Shown here one piece after another: positions 19,356-26,938 of a stretch of DNA of 64,000 nt. The notes under the pieces are model-generated. The model was not told the origin of the DNA and ran no database searches. It worked only from the letters and a program-made list of their open reading frames with translations. Source of the DNA: CAZWBR01 sp964632305 (lineage in GTDB: Bacteria > Bacteroidota > Bacteroidia > Bacteroidales > Prolixibacteraceae); contig CAZWBR010000001.1 in the NCBI GenBank assembly GCA_964632305.1, forward strand, positions 106,455-170,454, read 5' to 3'. The position numbers and the translations under genes were made by a program. Numbering within the stretch: position 1 is the first letter of the stretch; every line of letters begins with the position of its first letter.

Positions 19356-19942
19356 GCGTTTGCTTTTTAGTTTTTATCTGTCCAACGAAATTCGCCATGA
19401 CACAAATAATGTACATCTTCAATAGCGGAAATCAAAATCATGATTCTTTTCAGTATCAAACAGCTCGACTCCCAACAATCAGACAGGGCACCAGGAAGTC
19501 GCCTCTTTTTTCCGGACACTCCCCGCCTAAACAATGCCCCAATCCCATCAGAGCCATTATTATTGCACCCTATTCAATTGCAAAATTACCACATAATCCT
19601 GAAAAATCAGAGAACCCCACCCATTAAACCATCAAATACAACAATAATAACAATACCCCTCAACCTACGGGTACCAAACCCACCACCCCGGAACAAAACC
19701 ACCACTCCTCAGTTTGCAGCCACAACAAAAAGACATCAAACCAACCACTCCAAATAACACATAAACACCCAAAACAAGACTTTACCCATATTTTTAAACC
19801 ACCATTATCATTATTCTGTCTTTTTGATACCTACAAAACCATTTTCCTGTCTTATTTCTATTTTTTCACCTCAATTTGTTAATTAATTGTTATTTCAAGC
19901 CATACCCCCCTCTTCGGGAGGTACATCGTATTATTTTTTATA
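19356..19942. other. Gene-free spacer upstream of argH, G-depleted
   Basis: No supportable gene. About 19560-19800 has almost no G on the plus strand (one G in 19741-19800). Open frames here have low-complexity Pro/Thr/Asn translations caused by the composition. On the minus strand this would hold the argH promoter, but no TTTG/TAnnTTTG pair is evident. Confidence 0.6.
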
Positions 19943-19950
19943 TACTTTTG
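19943..19950 (+). promoter_or_regulatory. Candidate -7 element for the barrel-PII-amtB operon
   Basis: TACTTTTG matches the Bacteroidota -7 consensus TAnnTTTG, but the TTTG expected 20 bases upstream is absent (AGGT there). Expected transcription start near 19957, giving a leader of about 130 bases. A weak -33 could mean an activator is needed. No sigma-54 (-24/-12) site was found. Confidence 0.4.
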
Positions 19951-19967
19951 AACCGTTACCTATTTTC

Positions 19968-20025
19968 AAAAGGGGGTTTCAAAAATATTTTATAGTTTTT
20001 ATCAGTCAACACCCCCTTTTTAATA
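19968..20025 (+). promoter_or_regulatory. Terminator-like leader hairpin before the ammonium operon
   Basis: Arms AAAAGGGGGT (19968-19977) and ACCCCCTTTT (20011-20020) are perfectly complementary, and the second runs into further T. With a 33-base loop this looks like an intrinsic terminator placed inside the leader, 65 bases before the first gene, as in attenuators. There is no evidence yet of an alternative fold. Confidence 0.4.
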
Positions 20026-20085
20026 AGACAGAGTTCTAAAAAAATTAAAATATTATTTATTGTTTAACCTTTAAAGAATACGATC

Positions 20086-20742
20086 ATGAAAAAAGTTATT
20101 TTACTCTTCATCGCTTCGATCCTTTTTGTAGGATCTTATTCAGTAATGGCACAAGAAGCTGCCAGCCCATGGAGTGTCGGGGCCGATTTATTTAACCGCT
20201 ACAACTGGAGGGGTACTGATTACGGAAACTCACCCGTGGTCCAGCCAACCGTTAAATACACGAGCGGGGGATTTTCGATCGGCGCCTGGGGCAGCTACTC
20301 CTTGTCCGATTCCTATGCCACCGAAGCTGACCTTTTTGCAGGTTATTCCTTCAAAAGCGGAACCAGCCTCCTCTTCACCGATTATTATTTCCCGTCAGAA
20401 CCCGGAAGCATGGGAAGCTATTTCGACTATGACGATTCGCATGTCTTCGAAATCGGAGCCACCCAGGCGCTCGGAAAATTCAGTCTCTCCGGCTATTATT
20501 ATCTGAATGCCAACGACGATGTCTATTTTGAAGCGGCTTATGCCTTCAAAAATGTCAGCCTCTTCGCCGGCGCAGGGAATGAAAGCTACACTACCGACGG
20601 TAAGTTCAATGTATGCAACCTCGGGATCTCCTCTGTGAAGACCATCTCCATTACTGACAAATTCTCCCTTCCGCTGATCGGGAAAGTCATTGTCAATCCC
20701 GACAAGGAACAAATCTTCCTCGTCGTAGGATTCTCCCTTTAA
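20086..20742 (+). CDS. Outer-membrane beta-barrel protein next to glnK-amtB (TorF-like)
   Basis: A 218-residue exported protein: signal peptide KKVILLFIASILFVGSYSVMAQ, then amphipathic strands throughout (FNRYNWRGTDYGNSPVVQPTVKY, FSIGAWGSYSLS, FKNVSLFAGAGNE) ending in VVGFSL with a terminal hydrophobic residue, as in barrels inserted by Bam. The N-terminal RYNWRGTDYGNSPVVQP stretch resembles TorF-type putative porins. It is the first gene of a three-gene operon with PII and AmtB (gaps of 25 and 20 bases), so a role in outer-membrane passage of ammonium or another small nitrogen source is a fair inference. Confidence 0.65.
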   Translation: MKKVILLFIASILFVGSYSVMAQEAASPWSVGADLFNRYNWRGTDYGNSPVVQPTVKYTSGGFSIGAWGSYSLSDSYATEADLFAGYSFKSGTSLLFTDYYFPSEPGSMGSYFDYDDSHVFEIGATQALGKFSLSGYYYLNANDDVYFEAAYAFKNVSLFAGAGNESYTTDGKFNVCNLGISSVKTISITDKFSLPLIGKVIVNPDKEQIFLVVGFSL

Positions 20743-20767
20743 TTCAGACTATTAAAAATTATATGCC

Positions 20768-21124
20768 ATGAAAAAAATTGAAGCAATCATTCGCAAAGAC
20801 CGGTTTGAAGATGTAAAAACCGCCTTGCACGAAGTTGACATCGATTTCCTCTCCTACTGGGAAGTCAGAGGTGTTGGCAAAGCCCGCCAGGAAAGGATCT
20901 ACCGCGGCGTCATGTACGATACCAGTGTGATCGAACGCTACATGATCTCATTTGTCGTCCGAACCATCAACGCTGAAAAAGCCATCAAAGCACTCTTGAA
21001 ATCAGCCTATACCGGAGAAATTGGCGACGGGAGAATCTTCGTCTCGCCGGTCGAAGAATCCATCCGTATCCGCACCGGCGACCGCGGCGACGATTCGCTG
21101 TATGACAAAGAAACAGGGCTATAA
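20768..21124 (+). CDS. glnK: P-II family nitrogen regulator (GlnK-like, divergent T-loop)
   Basis: PII proteins bind ATP, ADP and 2-oxoglutarate and gate AmtB through the T-loop. The 118-residue product starts KKIEAIIRKDRF and ends with IRIRTGDRGDDSLYD, both typical. The T-loop (about 36-54) keeps IYRG and the tyrosine matching E. coli Y51, but the usual QKGH part is replaced by KARQER and is one residue shorter, and the residues matching K58 and K90 appear as arginine. 2-oxoglutarate sensing may therefore differ. It is placed directly before amtB, the standard arrangement for GlnK. Confidence 0.9.
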   Translation: MKKIEAIIRKDRFEDVKTALHEVDIDFLSYWEVRGVGKARQERIYRGVMYDTSVIERYMISFVVRTINAEKAIKALLKSAYTGEIGDGRIFVSPVEESIRIRTGDRGDDSLYDKETGL

Positions 21125-21144
21125 ATCATTAAACTACGACAACA

Positions 21145-22389
21145 ATGGAAACAGTAGATATCACAAAATCACTGGCCGAAATGGCCATGTCGATCGACAC
21201 AATATGGGTTTTAATCGCCGCAGCCCTGGTTTTCTGGATGCAGGCAGGTTTTGCCTACGTGGAAGCAGGTTTTACCCGCTCAAAAAACACGGTCAACATC
21301 CTGATGAAAAACTTAATTGACTTTGTCTTCGGAACCCTTGGATTCTTTCTCCTTGGTTACGGATTAATGTTCGGCGCTGATCACGGAGGTTTTATTGGAA
21401 CCTTTTCACCCTATACCGACAGCATCTGGTCGGGCGGAATTCCGCCGGAAGCTTTCCTGATCTTCCAAACAGTGTTTGCCGCTACCGCAGCCACCATCGT
21501 CTCCGGGGCAATGGCCGAAAGGACCCACTTCATCTCTTATGTCATTTTCAGTTTGATCATCTCATTACTGATCTATCCTATCTCAGGCCACTGGATCTGG
21601 GGTGGCGGATGGCTTTCACAAATGGAAATGCCTTTCCATGACTTCGCCGGCTCAACCGCAGTCCACTCGCTTGGCGGATGGATCGGACTGGTGGGCGCCA
21701 TTATGCTCGGGCCCCGTATCGGGAAATTTAACGGCAAGGTAAACGCTATTCCGGGTCATAACCTGGCCTACGGCGCACTGGGTGTTTTCATCCTTTGGTT
21801 AGGCTGGTTCGGCTTTAACCCAGGCTCACAATTGGCCGCAACAGGTTCAACCAACGCTACCGCGATCTCCCATATCTTTGTAACCACCAACTTAGCGGCA
21901 GCTGCCGGGACCATGTCCGCGTTGATCATCTCGTGGATCAAGTTCGGTAAACCCTCATTAAGCTTAACGCTGAACGGAACCCTTGCCGGATTGGTAGCCG
22001 TAACAGCCGGTTGCGACGTGGTCAGCTCCTGGGGAGCCATCGCGATAGGTTTAATGGCCGGAGCCCTCCTGGTTTATGCCGTTCACTTTATTGAAAACAG
22101 CTTAAGGATTGACGACCCGGTAGGTGCGGCTTCCGTACACGGAATTTGCGGAGCCTTCGGAACCTTAATGGTCGGATTGTTCTCAACCTCAACCGGATTA
22201 TTTTACGGATTCGGAGCAAGCTCATTAATCTCTCAGGCTATTGGAGTTATTTCCGTTGGCGCCTGGGCTGCAGGAACCGGATTCATCCTGTTCTATATCC
22301 TGAAAAAGACCGTTGGCCTGCGTGTTGACCGTAGAGTTGAAATCGAAGGTCTCGATGTTTATGAACACGGAGAAACAGCCTACAACTAA
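21145..22389 (+). CDS. amtB: Ammonium transporter
   Basis: A 414-residue inner-membrane channel of the Amt/Rh family with about eleven hydrophobic segments. Conserved elements are FWMQAGFAYVEAGFTRSKN near the start, the first pore histidine in HSLGGWIGLVGA, and the second in SVHGICGAFGTL. It conducts ammonia into the cell, feeding GOGAT encoded about 4 kb away. It follows the PII gene by 20 bases, so the pair forms the usual glnK-amtB module. A terminator follows the stop. Confidence 0.96.
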   Translation: METVDITKSLAEMAMSIDTIWVLIAAALVFWMQAGFAYVEAGFTRSKNTVNILMKNLIDFVFGTLGFFLLGYGLMFGADHGGFIGTFSPYTDSIWSGGIPPEAFLIFQTVFAATAATIVSGAMAERTHFISYVIFSLIISLLIYPISGHWIWGGGWLSQMEMPFHDFAGSTAVHSLGGWIGLVGAIMLGPRIGKFNGKVNAIPGHNLAYGALGVFILWLGWFGFNPGSQLAATGSTNATAISHIFVTTNLAAAAGTMSALIISWIKFGKPSLSLTLNGTLAGLVAVTAGCDVVSSWGAIAIGLMAGALLVYAVHFIENSLRIDDPVGAASVHGICGAFGTLMVGLFSTSTGLFYGFGASSLISQAIGVISVGAWAAGTGFILFYILKKTVGLRVDRRVEIEGLDVYEHGETAYN

Positions 22390-22423
22390 TCTCCCGACCT
22401 TTCTAAATTCCACGAAAAGTGAA

Positions 22424-22457
22424 AAGAGGGCCCCTTTCGGGAGCCCTCTTCATTTTT
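22424..22457 (+). terminator. Intrinsic terminator after amtB
   Basis: AAGAGGGC (22424-22431) pairs with GCCCTCTT (22443-22450) around an 11-base loop, followed by CATTTTTT. It begins 35 bases after the amtB stop. Confidence 0.85.
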
Positions 22458-22572
22458 TAAAAAAACACCATAGGGCTCAAAATCAAATTGTATAGACTTC
22501 AAACTCTTTCGAAAAGGTATTCGTTATCATTTCCTTCTTAGCTGAATCGTATTTTCTCCGGGGTATCTCTAA

Positions 22573-22644
22573 GGTTCCTGTATGGTTCCTGTATGGTTCC
22601 TGTATGCTCGGATACAGAAACCTTACAGGGAGGAAACAGGAACG
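22573..22644. repeat. Dyad array: three 11-bp direct repeats then three inverted copies
   Basis: GGTTCCTGTAT is repeated exactly three times (22573-22605). After a 6-base centre, GCTCGG, come three consecutive 11-mers that resemble its reverse complement: ATACAGAAACC, TTACAGGGAGG and AAACAGGAACG. The block can fold into an imperfect 33-bp stem. It sits between the convergent amtB and deacylase genes. A related array is at 57244-57334. Known families do not come to mind. Confidence 0.8.
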
Positions 22645-22802
22645 TATCAAATAGTTTTGAGAAATCAGCCCTTAAACCCGGAGAGCATAAGGTCAACCGG
22701 AAGGGTTTCTATATTGTAGGATAGAACAATGTTTTGGACAAGAATAATCGTGAAAAGAAAAAGCGGGGGAAACATCAGAAGATGTTAAGCAGGTGTGAAC
22801 AA

Positions 22803-23867
22803 TCAGAATTCAAGCTTATCCAATAATTGCAAGTAAATTTTCACCCCTTCGCGGATCTCATCTTCCAGAATATATTCATCGGCAGTGTGGGAACGAGCCG
22901 AATCGCCGGGGCCTATTTTGATGGAGGGATAGGGAATAACCGCCTGATCGGAGGTGGTGGGGGATCCGTAAGTTGTTAGGCCTAACACGAGGCCGCGCTT
23001 CACCAGGGGGTGATCGGACGGGATCCCGGAAGAGTTGAGCCGGAACGAACGGGGCTTCACCTCGGAGGTAATTAATTCAGAGATGACACGGGCGGCTTCG
23101 ACATTGGAATAGAACTCGTTGGTTCGAACATCGACCACGAAGCGGCAGGAATCGGGAACCACATTGTGCTGATGGCCCGCTTCAATCTGGGTAACGGTCA
23201 TCTTTACCGGGCCAAGAAGTTCCGACGCCAGCGGGAACCGATAGTTTCTCAGCTTCTGAATGTCATCAATCGCCTTATAAAGAGCATTTTCGCCTTCATT
23301 GCGGGCGGCATGGCCCGCTTTTCCTTTGGCTTCGCAATCGAGCACCAGCAATCCCTTTTCGGCGATGGCCATCTGCATCCCGGTAGGTTCGCCCACGATA
23401 GCGATATCAATCTGGCCGAACTGGTCCAGTACGGAAACGATGCCGTTCAGACCGGAGACTTCTTCCTCGGCGCTGGCACAGAAGATCAGGTTGTAAGGCT
23501 GGGGCTCCCGGCTCAGATGGCGGAATGAGGCTAAAAGTGAGACGACCGGGGCCCCGGCATCGTTACTGCCCAACCCGGTGATCTTCCCGTTTTCGCAGGT
23601 TGCCTGAAAAGGCTCATAACTCCACCCTTTGGCCGGGCGGACGGTATCGATATGTGAATTGAGCAGGATAACCGGTTTGGCGGGATCCCATTCGGGGCTT
23701 TTCAGCCAGATATTATTTCCTTTTCGTTCCGGTTGATAGCCCCATTCGAGCAGTTGTCGTTCAATCATCGAGGCGACCTCACCCTCTTCGCGGCTTAGCG
23801 AAGGGATGGAGATCATTGATTTCAGCAGATCAATGGATTGGTCGATATACTGCCCGTTCGGAATCAT
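22803..23867 (-). CDS. M20 family deacylase, probable N-acyl-L-citrulline (ArgE-type) deacylase
   Basis: The 354-residue zinc hydrolase has the M20 metal and catalytic motifs: LLNSHIDTV (H and D), GSNDAGAPV, SAEEEVSG (catalytic Glu pair), GEPT and the late HTADEY. It overlaps argB by one base and follows argF', which points to removal of the acyl group from N-acyl-citrulline, releasing citrulline for ArgG. Because the carbamoyltransferase here looks succinyl-specific, N-succinylcitrulline is the likely substrate. The family alone cannot separate this from acetylornithine deacetylase or peptidases. Confidence 0.8.
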   Translation of the reverse strand: MIPNGQYIDQSIDLLKSMISIPSLSREEGEVASMIERQLLEWGYQPERKGNNIWLKSPEWDPAKPVILLNSHIDTVRPAKGWSYEPFQATCENGKITGLGSNDAGAPVVSLLASFRHLSREPQPYNLIFCASAEEEVSGLNGIVSVLDQFGQIDIAIVGEPTGMQMAIAEKGLLVLDCEAKGKAGHAARNEGENALYKAIDDIQKLRNYRFPLASELLGPVKMTVTQIEAGHQHNVVPDSCRFVVDVRTNEFYSNVEAARVISELITSEVKPRSFRLNSSGIPSDHPLVKRGLVLGLTTYGSPTTSDQAVIPYPSIKIGPGDSARSHTADEYILEDEIREGVKIYLQLLDKLEF

Positions 23868-24646
23868 TATTTGAGTACTAATCTGGTTCCGCGCAAACCA
23901 CCCGACAAGCCTTGCGGATTGGTGATGACGATGGCTCCGACACCTTGCTTCAGCGCGGAAAAACCATTAAATAATTTGGGGATCATCCCGCCGGAGACAA
24001 CCCCTTCGGCTTTGAGCTGCTCGAACATTTCGGGATTGATTTCGCCGATCACCGATTTTTCGTCGGCTTCGTTCATCAGCACGCCGCTTTTTTCGAAACA
24101 GAAAATCAGGCGGACATCGTATTCGTAGCCCAATGAAATGGCCAGTTCAGAGGCGATGGTATCGGCGTTGGTGTTCAGCAACTGGCCTTTCCCGTCATGG
24201 GTGATCGGGGCAATAACGGGAACGGCGCCCATCGAAATGAGGTCGAACATCGAAGAGTTGTTCACCCTTTTGATATCGCCGACAAAGCCATAATCGATCT
24301 CCGCGACGGGCCGTTTATCGGCACGGATCAGATCCAGATCGGCACCCGAGAGGCCTATCGCGTTGGTTCCGAGGGCTTGCAAGCCGGCCACGACATTTTT
24401 GTTGACCAGCCCGGCATAGACCATGGTGACCACTTTGAGGGTCTCGGCATCGGTAATACGGCGGCCTTCCACCATTACGCTCTCGATTCCCATCTTTTCG
24501 GCAATCTGAGTAGCGGTTTTTCCACCCCCGTGAACTAATATTTTATTCCCGGCGATGCGTGAAAAATCTTTCAGCAACGACCGCAGCGAAGCTTCCTCTT
24601 CAACAACTTTACCGCCTACTTTAATGATAGTCAGATGTTCTCTCAT
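23867..24646 (-). CDS. argB: N-acylglutamate kinase (acetylglutamate kinase family)
   Basis: Phosphorylates the side-chain carboxylate of N-acylglutamate, step two of arginine synthesis. The 259 residues show the amino-acid-kinase fold: IIKVGGKVVE at the N-terminus, HGGGKTATQIAEKMG near residue 40, and LNTNADTIASELA near residue 155. There is no N-terminal extension of the arginine-inhibited hexameric type, so strong feedback inhibition is not suggested. It overlaps argF' by four bases and the deacylase by one, which implies translational coupling. Confidence 0.93.
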   Translation of the reverse strand: MREHLTIIKVGGKVVEEEASLRSLLKDFSRIAGNKILVHGGGKTATQIAEKMGIESVMVEGRRITDAETLKVVTMVYAGLVNKNVVAGLQALGTNAIGLSGADLDLIRADKRPVAEIDYGFVGDIKRVNNSSMFDLISMGAVPVIAPITHDGKGQLLNTNADTIASELAISLGYEYDVRLIFCFEKSGVLMNEADEKSVIGEINPEMFEQLKAEGVVSGGMIPKLFNGFSALKQGVGAIVITNPQGLSGGLRGTRLVLK

Positions 24647-25593
24647 TTTTGTCCTTCCAGAATCATTTTTAAAACTGTCTGGGCCGAATATACACGATTT
24701 TCGGCTTCGTCGATCACGATGGAATTAGGACTATCGATCACCTCATCGGAGACGATCATGTTGCGGCGGACCGGAAGGCAATGCATGAATTTGGCATTGT
24801 CGGTCAGCGCCATTTTGGCCGCGTCGACGGTCCAGTCTCTATCCTTTGACAGGATCTTACCGTAATCGCCGTAAGCCGACCAGTTTTTAGCATAGATGAA
24901 ATCGGCGCCTTCGAAGGCTTTCTTCTGATCGTACTCTACTTTCAGATCGCCCATAAATTCGGGGGCCAGTTCGTAACCTTCGGGGTGAGTGACCACCAGT
25001 TCGTAATCGGTCCGGCGCATCCATTCGACGAAGGAGTTTGGAACGGCCTGGGGCAACGCGCGGGGATGGGGCGCCCACGAAAGCACCACTTTCGGACGAG
25101 CCTTTGTCTTATGTTCTTCGATGGTCAGATGATCGGCAAAGCTTTGCAGCGGGTGGCGGGTAGCCGCTTCCATACTGACGATGGGGACTCCGGCAAAATC
25201 GATAAACTGGTTCAGGATTTTCTCCTGGTAATCGTCGGCTTTGTTTTCGAAACGGGCAAAGGCACGGACACCAATCACGTCGCAATATTTCCCGATCACG
25301 GGAATAGCTTCGCGCAGGTGTTCGGGTTTATCGCCATCCATCACGACACCCAACTCGGACTCCAGTTTCCAACCATCCTGATTGACATTCAATACCATGG
25401 TATTCATTCCCAAATTCATCGCCGCCTTTTGGGTACTTAACCGGGTGCGGAGACTGGAATCGAAAAAGATCAGGACCATGGTTTTGTTTTTTCCCAGGTG
25501 CTGGTATCCGTAAGGATTGGCCTTCACCTCTTTGGCCATCTCAATGGCTTTACCCAGATCGGGAAGATCGTAAACCGAAGTAAAATGTCTCAT
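24643..25593 (-). CDS. argF': N-succinyl-L-ornithine carbamoyltransferase
   Basis: Transfers carbamoyl phosphate to an N-acylated ornithine. The 316 residues show the carbamoyl-phosphate site FFDSSLRTRLST (about 44-55) and the late HCLPVRRNMIV. The substrate loop reads DGDKPEHL with a proline at residue 90. In work on the Bacteroides fragilis and Xanthomonas enzymes, proline at this place goes with N-succinylornithine and glutamate with N-acetylornithine, so a succinylated pathway is predicted. Gene order with argB and the deacylase supports this. Ordinary ArgF is not present in the window. Confidence 0.9.
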   Translation of the reverse strand: MRHFTSVYDLPDLGKAIEMAKEVKANPYGYQHLGKNKTMVLIFFDSSLRTRLSTQKAAMNLGMNTMVLNVNQDGWKLESELGVVMDGDKPEHLREAIPVIGKYCDVIGVRAFARFENKADDYQEKILNQFIDFAGVPIVSMEAATRHPLQSFADHLTIEEHKTKARPKVVLSWAPHPRALPQAVPNSFVEWMRRTDYELVVTHPEGYELAPEFMGDLKVEYDQKKAFEGADFIYAKNWSAYGDYGKILSKDRDWTVDAAKMALTDNAKFMHCLPVRRNMIVSDEVIDSPNSIVIDEAENRVYSAQTVLKMILEGQK

Positions 25594-25661
25594 GACGAGT
25601 TATATTATTTTTTGAATTGTAAAGGTATAAAGTAATCGGCTTTGATTGATCCGAAAAAGAA

Positions 25662-25686
25662 AAAAATAACCCGATGGGTTATTTTT
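25662..25686 (-). terminator. Compact terminator overlapping the proA stop codon
   Basis: AAAAATAACCC and GGGTTATTTTT form an 11-bp stem with a GAT/ATC three-base loop. On the minus strand it runs into TTTTTTTCTTTTT. It includes the stop codon of proA (25679-25681). It should split the arg/pro cluster, leaving argF'-argB-deacylase as a separate or read-through-dependent unit. Confidence 0.75.
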
Positions 25687-26929
25687 CGCGGATCAGTCCG
25701 TCGCCTTCGATGATCCATTTATAGCTGGTCAACGCTTCGAGGGCCATCGGGCCCCGGGCATGAAGCTTCTGGGTACTGATGCCGATTTCGGCGCCCAGAC
25801 CAAACTGTGCCCCATCGGTAAAAGCAGTACTCACATTGGCGTAGACTGATGAAGCATCGACCATTTTCAGAAATCGCTCCACGTTATGACGATTTTCGGA
25901 AATGATGGCTTCGCTATGTTTGGAACTGTTTAACTGGATGTGCGCGATCGCTTCTTCGAAAGAGGCAACCGTCCTGACCGACATCTTGTAATCGAGAAAC
26001 TCGGTTCCGAACGACTCTTTCGTAGCCGGCAGAAGGAGATTTGAGGGATATTTCCCTTCTAAAGCGGAATAAGCTTCCGGGTCAGCATAGATGATCACCT
26101 TGCTTTGGGGCAACAATTCGGCAATGGCCGGAAGATCGGCCAGTCGCGAACGGTGGATAATCAGACAGTCCAACGCGTTACAAACGCTGACCCTGCGGGT
26201 CTTGGCATTATTCACGATGGCACGTCCTTTTTCGACATCGCCGAATTCGTCGAAGTAGGTGTGACAAATCCCGGCACCGGTCTCAATGACAGGGATCGTG
26301 GCGTTTTCACGCACGTAATCGATCAGTCCCTGGCTGCCGCGAGGGATCAGCAGATCGACATACCCCCGGGCATTCAGCAGTTCCGTGGCGGCTTCGCGTC
26401 CGGCAGGTAACAGGACCAGTGAATTCCGGTCGATTCCCTCGGCGTCCAGCACCCCGTGAATCACTTTAACAATGGCGGTATTGGAATCGATAGCATCACT
26501 GCCCCCTTTCAGGATACAGGCATTGCCCGATTTCAGGCAGAGTGAAAAAACATCGAAAGTAACATTGGGACGAGCTTCGTAAATGATCCCGATCACCCCG
26601 AAAGGCACACTGATCCGTTTGATGTTCATCCCGTTTGGGCGAACAGTCTCCGTTAATAGTTTTCCCAGCGGCGAAGGCAATGAAGCCACGTTGCGGATAT
26701 CGGCCGCAATCGCTTTGATCCGTTCTTCAGTCAGTTTCAACCGGTCGTACTTGGGATCGGCAATATCCATCCGCTGCAGGTCCTTTTGATTTTCCCGAAG
26801 GATATCGCTGCAATGATCCACGGCGGCCTGCGCGATTTTCAACAAGACATCATTGATCTTCCCTTCGTCAACCAGATTCAGCTTCCGGCTGGCATTCAAC
26901 GCGTTTTCGAACTGTCCCTGAAACATCAT
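25679..26929 (-). CDS. proA: Glutamate-5-semialdehyde dehydrogenase
   Basis: Reduces gamma-glutamyl phosphate to the semialdehyde in proline synthesis. The 416-residue ALDH-fold protein shows PFGVIGIIYEARPNVT near residue 110, ETGAGICHTYFD near residue 235 and SVCNALDCLIIH with the catalytic cysteine near residue 260. Start is one of two adjacent ATG codons (26929 or 26926). It follows proB by nine bases. Its last codon lies inside a terminator hairpin. Confidence 0.96.
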   Translation of the reverse strand: MMFQGQFENALNASRKLNLVDEGKINDVLLKIAQAAVDHCSDILRENQKDLQRMDIADPKYDRLKLTEERIKAIAADIRNVASLPSPLGKLLTETVRPNGMNIKRISVPFGVIGIIYEARPNVTFDVFSLCLKSGNACILKGGSDAIDSNTAIVKVIHGVLDAEGIDRNSLVLLPAGREAATELLNARGYVDLLIPRGSQGLIDYVRENATIPVIETGAGICHTYFDEFGDVEKGRAIVNNAKTRRVSVCNALDCLIIHRSRLADLPAIAELLPQSKVIIYADPEAYSALEGKYPSNLLLPATKESFGTEFLDYKMSVRTVASFEEAIAHIQLNSSKHSEAIISENRHNVERFLKMVDASSVYANVSTAFTDGAQFGLGAEIGISTQKLHARGPMALEALTSYKWIIEGDGLIREK

Positions 26930-26938
26930 CTCTATGTA

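Noticed and set aside
19440..19757. Open frame of about 105 codons upstream of the ammonium operon
   Set aside because: The Pro/Thr/Asn-rich translation follows from the A/C-rich composition; it has no domain and overlaps another such frame.
19850..20085. Sigma-54 promoter for the ammonium operon
   Set aside because: No TGGCAC-N5-TTGC-like sequence is present on the plus strand.
22573..22644. CRISPR array
   Set aside because: Repeats are contiguous 11-mers with no spacers and no cas genes are near.
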